DNA from: an uncultured Allosphingosinicella sp.
GTDB taxonomy: Bacteria > Pseudomonadota > Alphaproteobacteria > Sphingomonadales > Sphingomonadaceae
NCBI GenBank assembly: GCA_934539295.1
Contig: CAKTCN010000011.1
Location: forward strand, 17,547 to 81,546
Direction: 5' to 3'
DNA length: 64,000 bases
This document shows positions 56,812 to 64,000 of the stretch, one piece after another. Made by a program: the position numbers and the translations under genes. A model generated the notes under the pieces. It was given only the letters and a program-made list of their open reading frames with translations. It made no database searches and had not been told where the DNA came from. Numbering within the stretch: the first letter of the stretch is position 1; every line of letters begins with the position of its first letter.

Positions 56812-58583
56812 GCAGCCATCCCGCTGAATTGGAGGCTCGCGAGACGTGCGTAGAGGCCGCCATGTGCCTGCAGGCTGTCATGCGTGCCCTCCTCGACGAT
56901 CCGTCCGCCGTCCATGACGATGATCCGGTCGGCCGCGCGCACGGTGGCGAGGCGATGGGCGATGACAATGGTGGTGCGGCCTTCGACCAGACGGTCGATC
57001 GAGGCCTGGACCAGCCGCTCGGACTCGGCATCCAGCGCCGACGTGGCTTCGTCCAGCAGCAGCAGCGGCGCATCGCGCAGGATCGCACGCGCGATCGCCA
57101 CGCGCTGGCGCTGCCCTCCCGACAGGCGCGCGCCGCCTTCGCCCAGGTAGGTGTCTAGCCCCTGCGGCAGGCGGCGGAGGAACTCGGCGGCATTTGCCGC
57201 CTCCGCCGCTGCCCAGAGCGCATCGTCGCTTGCGTCCCACTGCCCGTAGCGCAGATTGTCCCGCGCCGAGGCAGCGAAGATCACCGTCTCCTGCGGGACC
57301 ACGGCAATGCGCGCACGTACGGCGGCCGGATCGGCATCGCGCAGATCGACCCCGTCCATCCGCACGACACCCTGCGCGGGATCGTAGAAACGCTGCGCCA
57401 GCTGGAACAAGGTTGTCTTGCCAGCGCCGGACGGTCCCACGACGGCCAGGGTCTCGCCCGGCCGCACCTTGAGGCTGAAGCCCTGCAACGCGCTCGTGTC
57501 CGGGCGCGTGGGGTAATGGAAGGTGACGTCGTCGAACCACAACGCGCCCTGCGCAGGCGATGGCAGTGGGGCGGGCCGGTCTGGCGCCTTGATAGTCGGC
57601 ACCTGCGCCAACAGCTCCGCGATGCGGCCCGCCGCGCCTGCGCCGCGCAGCAGGTCGCCCCAGACCTCCGTCAGCGCCCCGAAGGCGCCGGCCACCAGGC
57701 CTCCGGTAAATACGAATGCCGCCACCGTGCCGCCGCTGATCCGCCCGGCCGCGACATCCAGCGCCGCCTGCCACATCACCAGGGTAATGGATCCGAACAG
57801 CAGGCAGATGACGCTGGCCGTCATCACTGCCCGGATGAGGATGCGGCGCCGCGCGGCACCGAATGCATTCTCGACGGCCTGGGCGAAGCGGCTTCCTTCA
57901 CGCTGCTCCTGTCCGAAGGCCTGGACGATCTTCATCGCGCCCAGCGTCTCGTTCACCGTTGCCCCGACTTCGGCGATCCTGTCCTGGCTTTCGCGGGACA
58001 CGTCGCGGACCTTGCGGCCGAGCAGCACCATCGGCAGGATCACGATCGGGATGCCCGCCAGCAGGAAGCCGGTAAGCTTGGGCGCAAGGGTGAACAGGTA
58101 GACGACCCCGCCCACGCCCATGACGATGTTGCGCAGCGCCACCGATACCGTCGATCCCACCACCGTTTCGATCACCGTCGTATCCGAGGTGAGGCGCGAA
58201 GCGATTTCCGATGGCCGGTTCTCTTCGAAGAAGCGCGGCTCCAGCCGCAGCAGGTTGCGATGCACCGCGGCGCGAATGTCCGCGACCACGCGCTCGCCCA
58301 GCCAGGATACGAAGTAGAAGCGGGTGGCGGTTGCGATCGACAGCAGCACCACGATCCCGAACAGGCCGGCAAACAGGCTGGATACGTCCTGCGAACCGGC
58401 TGAAAAGCCTTGGTCGATGACGCGCCGGAAGCCTTCGGGAATAGCGAGTGTCGCCAATGCCGCGACCAGCAGCGCGAGGGACGCGGCGGCAATCCGCCAC
58501 GGGTAGCGAACGGCATGGCCCCAGATGAGGCGCAGGTTGCCCAGGTCGCGATTGGGGGACGTGTCTTCGGCCTTGTCTGCCAT
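56808..58583 (-). CDS. ABC exporter, fused membrane and ATPase domains (MsbA-like)
   Basis: The 591-residue half-transporter has a six-helix membrane domain (about 25-320) and an ATPase domain (about 350-585) with Walker A VGPSGAGKTT, signature LSGGQRQRVAIARA, Walker B LLLLDEATSALD and the H-loop IAHRLAT. It acts as a homodimer; lipid or drug export is the usual role. ATG 58583 begins MADKAEDTSP; longer readings up to 59000 run into the divergent PHB depolymerase gene and are rejected. Confidence 0.9.
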   Translation of the reverse strand: MADKAEDTSPNRDLGNLRLIWGHAVRYPWRIAAASLALLVAALATLAIPEGFRRVIDQGFSAGSQDVSSLFAGLFGIVVLLSIATATRFYFVSWLGERVVADIRAAVHRNLLRLEPRFFEENRPSEIASRLTSDTTVIETVVGSTVSVALRNIVMGVGGVVYLFTLAPKLTGFLLAGIPIVILPMVLLGRKVRDVSRESQDRIAEVGATVNETLGAMKIVQAFGQEQREGSRFAQAVENAFGAARRRILIRAVMTASVICLLFGSITLVMWQAALDVAAGRISGGTVAAFVFTGGLVAGAFGALTEVWGDLLRGAGAAGRIAELLAQVPTIKAPDRPAPLPSPAQGALWFDDVTFHYPTRPDTSALQGFSLKVRPGETLAVVGPSGAGKTTLFQLAQRFYDPAQGVVRMDGVDLRDADPAAVRARIAVVPQETVIFAASARDNLRYGQWDASDDALWAAAEAANAAEFLRRLPQGLDTYLGEGGARLSGGQRQRVAIARAILRDAPLLLLDEATSALDAESERLVQASIDRLVEGRTTIVIAHRLATVRAADRIIVMDGGRIVEEGTHDSLQAHGGLYARLASLQFSGMAA

Positions 58584-58678
58584 GCGCCGGGGCGTAGCAG
58601 CGTGACGCGGGCGGCTCAATCCCGCCGCCTTCGCATATGCGATTGCTTTTGCTGCACCGCACCCCCATGTAAATCGGC

Positions 58679-59899
58679 ATGTTATATGATGCCTATGAGA
58701 TGCAGCGCTCCCTCCTTGCCGGCGCGAGCACGCTCGCAAACATAGGTGCCGGCTGGATGCAGAATCCGGCCAATCCCTTTTCGTACAGCAGCATGGGGCC
58801 AATCGTGGCGTCCGCGCTCGACGTCTTCGCTCACGCTGCGGCGCCGCGGGGCAAGCCCGATTTCGGGCTGCATTCGACGACGGTGGACGGCCGGGAGGTT
58901 GCGGTTGTGGAGGAGATCGTCCTTCGCAAGCCGTTCGGACAGTTGAAGCGTTTCCGGCGTGAGGGGGTCGAGGGCTCGCCGCGCCTGCTGATCGTCGCAC
59001 CGATGTCGGGCCATTATGCGACCCTGTTGCGCGGCACCGTCGAGCGGATGCTGCCGGGGCATGACGTCTACATCACCGACTGGCGCGACGCGAAGCTGGT
59101 GCCATTGTCCGACGGCAGCTTCGATCTCGACGACTATATCGACTATGTGATCGCCTATCTGGAGCATATCGGCCCGGGCGCACATATGCTTGCCGTGTGC
59201 CAGCCCTCGGTGCCCTGCTACGCAGCCGCTGCGCTGATGAGCGAGGACAAGCATCCGGCGCGTCCCCGCACGGTGACTCTGATGGGCGGGCCCGTGGATA
59301 CGCGCAGGGCGCCCACGGCGGTCAACACGCTAGCGACGGAACGGCCTTATGCCTGGTTCCAGCAGAACGTGATCGCCACCGTGCCCTACACCTATCCGGG
59401 TGCAGGGCGGCGGGTCTATCCCGGCTTCCTGCAACTGGCAGGCTTCATGACCATGAACCTCGGCAATCACCTCGTCAGCCATTGGGAGATGTTCAAGCAT
59501 CTCGTCCAGGGCGATGGCGAGAGTGCGGAGGCGACCAAGGATTTCTACGAGGAGTATCGCTCCGTCTGCGACATGACGGCGGAATTCTATCTCCAGACCA
59601 TCGACACGGTGTTCCAGCGCCATCTGCTGCCGACTGGCGAGATGATGCACCGTGGGCGCCGTGTGGATCCGACCAGCATCACGGACATCGGCCTGCTCGC
59701 GATCGAGGGCGAACGAGACGACATTTCCGGCATCGGCCAGACCAAGGCGGCACTGGACCTCGCCCGCAAGCTGCCGGACGAAATGAAGCAATATCACCTG
59801 GCCCAGGGGGCCGGCCATTACGGGATATTCAACGGCAGCAAGTGGCGCACGCGGATTGCGCCGGTCGTCGAGGAATGGATCCTGCGCCACGACGGCTAA
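58679..59899 (+). CDS. phaZ: Intracellular polyhydroxybutyrate depolymerase (PhaZ type)
   Basis: The 406-residue protein matches intracellular PHA depolymerases: YITDWRDAKLVPLSDGSFDL, the nucleophile Cys 174 in LAVCQPSVPC in place of the usual serine, and QGAGHYGIFNGSKWR near the C-terminus with the catalytic His. It degrades native PHB granules to hydroxybutyrate. It is divergent from the ABC exporter with 95 bases between the starts. Confidence 0.92.
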   Translation: MLYDAYEMQRSLLAGASTLANIGAGWMQNPANPFSYSSMGPIVASALDVFAHAAAPRGKPDFGLHSTTVDGREVAVVEEIVLRKPFGQLKRFRREGVEGSPRLLIVAPMSGHYATLLRGTVERMLPGHDVYITDWRDAKLVPLSDGSFDLDDYIDYVIAYLEHIGPGAHMLAVCQPSVPCYAAAALMSEDKHPARPRTVTLMGGPVDTRRAPTAVNTLATERPYAWFQQNVIATVPYTYPGAGRRVYPGFLQLAGFMTMNLGNHLVSHWEMFKHLVQGDGESAEATKDFYEEYRSVCDMTAEFYLQTIDTVFQRHLLPTGEMMHRGRRVDPTSITDIGLLAIEGERDDISGIGQTKAALDLARKLPDEMKQYHLAQGAGHYGIFNGSKWRTRIAPVVEEWILRHDG

Positions 59900-59967
59900 G
59901 TCCTTGTAATCGCGGCGTGCGCCACCATCTTCCGTTCACTGTTCAACAACTGAAAGGAGGTGGTCGA

Positions 59968-60036
59968 ATGTCTCATTGTCACATGCCCGTCGCGGCTGAT
60001 TGGGTGAGCGTCGCCTCCACTGAGGTACGCGCCTAA
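59968..60036 (+). CDS. 22-residue ORF with very strong ribosome binding site
   Basis: ATG 59968 opens a 22-codon frame (MSHCHMPVAADWVSVASTEV, then RA and TAA). It is preceded by AAAGGAGGTGG, almost the full anti-Shine-Dalgarno complement, with six bases to the ATG, and followed 37 bases later by a strong terminator hairpin. Ribosome binding sites this good rarely occur by chance. It could be a small protein or a leader peptide. Within 59900-60218 I see nothing else coding. Confidence 0.5.
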   Translation: MSHCHMPVAADWVSVASTEVRA

Positions 60037-60073
60037 GCCTTTCGGCCGCTTCACAGGCTGACAATGCAAATAG

Positions 60074-60117
60074 GAGGTCGTCCGGCTCGCCCGGGCGGCC
60101 TCTTATTCATTCTTATT
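60074..60117 (+). terminator. Rho-independent terminator after the 22-codon ORF
   Basis: GAGGTCGTCCGG (60074-60085) pairs, with three G-T pairs, with CCGGGCGGCCTC (60091-60102), followed by the T-rich TTATTCATTCTTATT. Confidence 0.75.
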
Positions 60118-60218
60118 TGCAATCGTGTTAGTCGCTCCAGGCCGTGATCGCCTCAAGAGGGGATTAAGGAAGTGTAAACCGGAGCAGTCCATGCTGCACC
60201 GAAACAGGGTGGGGACCC

Positions 60219-61697
60219 GTGAAGGTGGCAAGATGGCGTGATCTCGTGCGGCGAGATGCCTGGCGGGAGCTTCCGCCGGACATCTACATCGCGCTCACCC
60301 GCCAGCTTTTCGGCATATCTCGGTCGATCACCGCCATGGAGGCGGCCCTTGTCGCGGCGATCGCGGGCATAGCCGCATGGCGCACCGGCGACTGGTTGCT
60401 CGCCGGGACCGCCGTTACCACCTCCTCGCTCGTCCTGCTGATGATCCCGGTGACCCGGCACTATCTGGCCGTAATGCAGCAGTCCGACGATCTCGACAGG
60501 TTGCGGCGCATGGAATCGCGCTTCAAGGTCCATGTGTGGGTGGTCAGTGCGGGCATCGGCCTGATGGCGGCCTATGCCATGCTCGTCATAGCGGACGAGC
60601 GCGTGCATCTGCTGCTCCTGCTCCTGACCCTCGGCGCCATGATCACCAACATACGCGATCATTCCCGCCCGCTCATGCCGCTCGGCAAGACGATCTGCCT
60701 TGCAGCGCCCGTCGCCATCGCGGGGCTGGCGAGCGGCGATTCCACCTACCAGGCGCTCGGTCTTTGCACGGTCGTTGCGGGCAAGCTCATCATCGACATC
60801 TGCAAGGAACTCTACGCCAACACGCTCGCCTTCCAGGTCGCGCTCAAGGAGCAGGAGCGGCTGATGCACGAGCTTGCCGCCAAGAACCTCGACCTTGAGG
60901 CGCGCGAAAGCCAGCGCGTCGAGCAGGAGGCTGAACTGAAGCGGCTTCAGGCCGACCTCGTGCAGGTTTCGCGCGTGAGTGCCATGGGAACGATGGCGTC
61001 CACCATGGCGCACGAGTTGAACCAGCCGCTGACCGCAGTCGCCAATTTCGCGCGGGGCAGCCGCCGTCTGCTGCAGGACCCGACACCCCAGAAGATCGAG
61101 AAAGCCGTGCAGGGCATGGCGCAGGTCGAGGCCGGCGCGATCCGGGCCGGGCAGATCGTTCGCCGCATCCGCGGCCTGGTTCATCGCGGCGATGCGCAGA
61201 CACGGCCGGAACGGCTGCGCGACATCATCGCGGAGGCAGCCGACATGGCGTTCGTGGACGCGCACCTGATGGGGGTGGAAAGGAATGTGAACCTGCCTCC
61301 GCCCGAAATGTGGGTGGAGGCGGATTCGATCCAGGTTCAGCAGGTGCTTATCAACCTGATCCGCAACGCGATCGAAGCCGTGCAGAAGGTGCCGGGCGCG
61401 CGGGTGACCGTGTCGGCGATGCATTCGCAGGAACTCGTAACCATTGAGGTCGCAGACAATGGCCGCGGAATTCAGAAAGATGTGCGCGACGACCTGTTCT
61501 CGCCCTTCAACACGACCAAAACGCACGGCCTTGGTCTGGGCCTGTCGATCAGCCGCACCATCGTCGAGGCCCATGGTGGCAAGATCTGGTCGGAAAACCG
61601 CCAGTCCGGCGGCGCCAGCTTCCGCTTCACCCTGCACAGGGCGAAGGCGGTGGACGAGCCGCAAGCACGGCGGATCGTCGGGCGCCGCGGATCCTGA
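60219..61697 (+). CDS. Membrane sensor histidine kinase (FixL/NtrB-like core)
   Basis: The 492-residue protein has an N-terminal membrane region with about six helices (roughly 40-200), a coiled linker (205-250), an H-box GTMASTMAHELNQPLTAVAN with phospho-acceptor H265, and an ATPase domain with N-box LINLIRNAIEAV, G1 VADNGRGI and G2 GLGLGLSIS. There is no PAS domain. No response regulator is adjacent; the orphan FixJ-type regulator at 45576 is a candidate. The start is GTG 60219, with GTG 60225 as an alternative. Confidence 0.88.
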   Translation: MKVARWRDLVRRDAWRELPPDIYIALTRQLFGISRSITAMEAALVAAIAGIAAWRTGDWLLAGTAVTTSSLVLLMIPVTRHYLAVMQQSDDLDRLRRMESRFKVHVWVVSAGIGLMAAYAMLVIADERVHLLLLLLTLGAMITNIRDHSRPLMPLGKTICLAAPVAIAGLASGDSTYQALGLCTVVAGKLIIDICKELYANTLAFQVALKEQERLMHELAAKNLDLEARESQRVEQEAELKRLQADLVQVSRVSAMGTMASTMAHELNQPLTAVANFARGSRRLLQDPTPQKIEKAVQGMAQVEAGAIRAGQIVRRIRGLVHRGDAQTRPERLRDIIAEAADMAFVDAHLMGVERNVNLPPPEMWVEADSIQVQQVLINLIRNAIEAVQKVPGARVTVSAMHSQELVTIEVADNGRGIQKDVRDDLFSPFNTTKTHGLGLGLSISRTIVEAHGGKIWSENRQSGGASFRFTLHRAKAVDEPQARRIVGRRGS

Positions 61698-61775
61698 GGC
61701 TCGCTCGGCCGAACACGCGGGGCTTGTAGCTGAGAGGAATGCTACGAGTTGGACGCTTGGCCCAGCTAAGCTGGC

Positions 61776-62027
61776 TCAGGCGGCTTCCGCGTCGAGAGCG
61801 GCCTCGACCATCCGCTCCCACATGGCCGGGTCGCCGGCGGCGGCCATGACCGGATCGGGCTCACGCATCGTGCGCAGCACCGAACGTGCTTCCTCCAGGT
61901 GATCGCGCCACGTCGCGTCGACCTTGTCGGCAGCCGACGGGTCGGACCCTTCCGCATTGATGCTGAGTTCGCGGCCGGCGAGCACCCGGGCGATGCGCTC
62001 TACAAGGCTCATATGGGATACCGGCAT
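61776..62027 (-). CDS. Small acidic protein of unknown function, 83 aa
   Basis: This helical, acidic, soluble protein contains WRDHLEEARSVLRTMREPD and MWERMVEAALDAEAA. I do not recognise the family. CGAGGAG lies six bases before ATG 62027, which favours this start over ATG 62012. It is downstream of purL on the same strand, with a 56-base gap. Confidence 0.65.
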   Translation of the reverse strand: MPVSHMSLVERIARVLAGRELSINAEGSDPSAADKVDATWRDHLEEARSVLRTMREPDPVMAAAGDPAMWERMVEAALDAEAA

Positions 62028-62083
62028 GCTCTTCTCCTCGTTGCGGCTGGTAAACGGCTTCGCAGGCCGCAGGTTGCCTTGGT

Positions 62084-64000
62084 TCAGATCGCCGTCTCGC
62101 CGCCCATCAAAGCCGGGAAGAATGCCTCGTGCGCGTTCCGGATCGCTGCCAGCTTCACTTCGCCGCCGGGCAGGGCGATGTCGTCGCCGTCTACCGAGCC
62201 GAGGAAGCTATGCGGCACGCCGGCGGCGGCAAGTGCGCGCACGACCGGGTCCGAATTGGACGTGGTGACGATGTAGCGGCCCTGGTCCTCGCCGAACAGT
62301 AAGCCGGTGAGGCCGGGCACGTCCAGCGTGGTCCGGTCCAGCCTGGCACCCCTGTCGCCCGCCAGTGCCATTTCCGTCAGCGCCACCAGAAGTCCGCCAT
62401 CGGACACGTCGTGCACGGCGCTAACCAGTCCATCGGCGATCAGCGCGCGCACGGCATCGCCGTTGCGGCGCTCGACGGCGAGATCGACATGGGGAGGGGG
62501 ACCATCCTCGCGCCCGCCCAGCTCGCGCAGCCACAGCGACTGGCCGAGATGGCCGGCAGTGTCGCCGATCAGCCAGATGTCGTCACCCTCGGCCTTGAAG
62601 CCGATCGTTGCCGAGCCCTGCCAGTCGGCGAGCAGGCCGATGCCACCGATGGCGGGCGTGGGCAGGATCGCGCTGCCGCCGCCGGTCGCCTTGCTTTCAT
62701 TGTAGAGCGACACGTTGCCCGACACGATCGGGAAGTCCAACGCCACGCACGCCTCGGCCATGCCGTCGAGGCAGCCGACGATCTGGCCCATGATCTCGGG
62801 CCGCTGCGGGTTGGCGAAGTTGAGGCAGTTGGTGATGGCGAGCGGGGTGGAGCCCACCGCCGTCAGGTTGCGCCAGCATTCGGCCACCGCCTGACGCCCG
62901 CCCTCGACCGGGTCGGCGAAGCAGTAGCGCGGGGTGCAGTCGGTGCTGATCGCCAGTCCCTTGGCCGTGTCGTGGACGCGCACCACCGCGGCGTCACCGC
63001 CCGGGCGCTGCACGGTGTCGGCGCCGACCATGTGGTCATATTGCTCCCAGATCCAGCGCCGGCTGGCGAGATCGGGCGCTCCCATCAGGCGCACGAGGTC
63101 GCCGAGGATGTCGCTGCTCTCGGCCACGTCGCCCAAAGCTTCGCGCTTGGGGGTCGGCACGTGCGGACGGTCGTAGAGCGGCGCTTCGTCGGCGAGCGGC
63201 GCGAGCGGAATGTCGGCGACGGTCTCGCCCTTCCACGTCAGCACCATGCGGCCGGTATCCGTCACGCGGCCGATGACGGCGAAATCCAGCTCCCACTTGC
63301 GGAAGATCGCCTCGGCGAAATCCTCGCGGCCGGGCTTCAGCACCATGAGCATGCGCTCCTGGCTTTCCGACAGCATCATCTCATAGGGCGTCATGCCCTC
63401 CTCGCGCTGCGGCACGTCGTCCATGACGAGTTCGATGCCGACGCCGCCCTTGGATGCCATCTCGACGCTGGAGGAGGTGAGGCCGGCCGCGCCCATGTCC
63501 TGGATGGCGACGATCGCGTCCGACGCCATCAGTTCCAGGCACGCCTCGATCAGCAGCTTTTCCGTGAACGGATCGCCGACCTGGACGGTGGGGCGCTTCT
63601 CGTCCGCATCCTCACCGAAATCGGCCGAGGCCATGGTCGCGCCGTGGATGCCGTCGCGGCCGGTCTTCGACCCGACATAGACGATCGGATTGCCGATGCC
63701 CGATGCGGCCGAATAGAAGATCTTGTCGGTGTCGGCGATGCCCACGGTCATCGCATTGACCAGGATGTTGCCGTCATAGGCCGGATGGAAATTGACCTCG
63801 CCGCCCACCGTCGGCACGCCGACGCAATTGCCGTAGCCGCCGATGCCGTGCACCACGCCGGAGATGAGGTGCTTCATCTTCGGATGATCGGGCCGGCCGA
63901 AACGGAGCGCGTTCATGTTCGCGATCGGCCGCGCGCCCATGGTGAACACGTCGCGCAGGATGCCGCCCACGCCCGTCGCCGCGCCCTGGTAAGGCTCGAT
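62084..64000 (-). CDS. purL: Phosphoribosylformylglycinamidine synthase II, 5' end beyond window
   Basis: The minus-strand frame is open from base 64000 to the stop at 62084 (638 residues). At the cut end it reads [20 protein letters not shown], which corresponds to about residue 90-100 of the small PurL form, so only the N-terminus is missing. Further motifs include [32 protein letters not shown] and [20 protein letters not shown]. It makes FGAM from FGAR, glutamine and ATP in purine synthesis, together with PurQ and PurS, whose genes are not in the window. Confidence 0.96.
   Translation of the reverse strand: MEPYQGAATGVGGILRDVFTMGARPIANMNALRFGRPDHPKMKHLISGVVHGIGGYGNCVGVPTVGGEVNFHPAYDGNILVNAMTVGIADTDKIFYSAASGIGNPIVYVGSKTGRDGIHGATMASADFGEDADEKRPTVQVGDPFTEKLLIEACLELMASDAIVAIQDMGAAGLTSSSVEMASKGGVGIELVMDDVPQREEGMTPYEMMLSESQERMLMVLKPGREDFAEAIFRKWELDFAVIGRVTDTGRMVLTWKGETVADIPLAPLADEAPLYDRPHVPTPKREALGDVAESSDILGDLVRLMGAPDLASRRWIWEQYDHMVGADTVQRPGGDAAVVRVHDTAKGLAISTDCTPRYCFADPVEGGRQAVAECWRNLTAVGSTPLAITNCLNFANPQRPEIMGQIVGCLDGMAEACVALDFPIVSGNVSLYNESKATGGGSAILPTPAIGGIGLLADWQGSATIGFKAEGDDIWLIGDTAGHLGQSLWLRELGGREDGPPPHVDLAVERRNGDAVRALIADGLVSAVHDVSDGGLLVALTEMALAGDRGARLDRTTLDVPGLTGLLFGEDQGRYIVTTSNSDPVVRALAAAGVPHSFLGSVDGDDIALPGGEVKLAAIRNAHEAFFPALMGGETAI

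Noticed and set aside
60164-60178. TTAA-N7-TAAA upstream of the histidine kinase as a CtrA site
   Set aside because: Single imperfect box without clustering; too weak compared with the group at ctrA.
61725-61790. tRNA-like sequence after the histidine kinase
   Set aside because: No cloverleaf can be drawn; only a short palindrome CCAGC-TAA-GCTGG between convergent genes.
62053-62077. Minus-strand GCAAC-N16-CGTT in front of the 83-aa gene
   Set aside because: The -35 part has a mismatch in the highly conserved GGAAC, and the site lies in a short gap after purL where co-transcription is simpler.

Overview
The window looks like a chromosomal segment of a high-GC alphaproteobacterium, most likely a sphingomonad (Sphingomonas in the broad sense). 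The reasons are a full-length CtrA cell-cycle regulator with TTAA boxes in front of it, an EcfG-type (general stress) promoter, a TonB-dependent receptor, dispersed palindromic repeats of several families, and overall protein style. No tRNA, rRNA or CRISPR array was seen. Both ends cut genes: an alpha-E domain protein at the left edge and purL at the right edge.

Layout. 1-2.2 kb: an ATP-grasp/alpha-E pair on the minus strand. 2.3-5.1 kb: ctrA, an RluA-type pseudouridine synthase, arfB and free-methionine sulfoxide reductase, with three palindromic repeat loci between them. 5.1-9.8 kb: a universal stress protein, then the pyruvate dehydrogenase E2 (pdhC), a membrane protein, a thioesterase, a DUF559 endonuclease-like gene bracketed by inverted repeats, and E3 (lpdA). 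9.8-14.1 kb: a hydrolase, a stress-type DUF4142 lipoprotein, a periplasmic amidohydrolase, DUF3140, an SMR efflux pump and a GNAT. 14.1-31.0 kb: str operon (rpsL-rpsG-fusA-tuf), S10 and spc operons (rpsJ to rplO), secY and adk. The usual continuation rpsM-rpsK-rpoA-rplQ is absent after adk.

31.0-40.4 kb is the accessory-looking part: a NUDIX gene broken by one missing G, an orphan LuxR-type response regulator, and four exported proteins. Three are small or mid-sized and DUF11-like. The fourth is a 1694-residue outer-membrane protein with DUF11-like, carboxypeptidase-regulatory-like and Ig-like parts followed by a long beta-rich C-terminal region. Three of the four share the same motif just after the signal peptide. 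This is my best candidate for a poorly described surface system.

40.6-45.2 kb: trpD-trpC/F fusion-trpB-trpA on the minus strand, preceded by a trp attenuator with a 25-residue leader peptide containing four tryptophans. 45.3-48.5 kb: a FixJ-type regulator and a phage-shock-like set (small exported protein, pspA, pspC, a PspB-like protein) behind a sigma-54-type promoter. 48.7-52.3 kb: branched-chain 2-oxoacid dehydrogenase E1alpha-E1beta-E2; the E2 linker carries a translated copy of a palindromic repeat also found at 5.0 kb. 52.5-64 kb: TonB receptor, PerM-type permease, ABC exporter, PHB depolymerase, a 22-codon ORF with a near-perfect Shine-Dalgarno, a histidine kinase, a small protein and purL.

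Functionally the two dehydrogenase gene sets probably share the single E3 seen here. Coordinates of starts were chosen from Shine-Dalgarno position, family length and signal peptides; no database search was possible.
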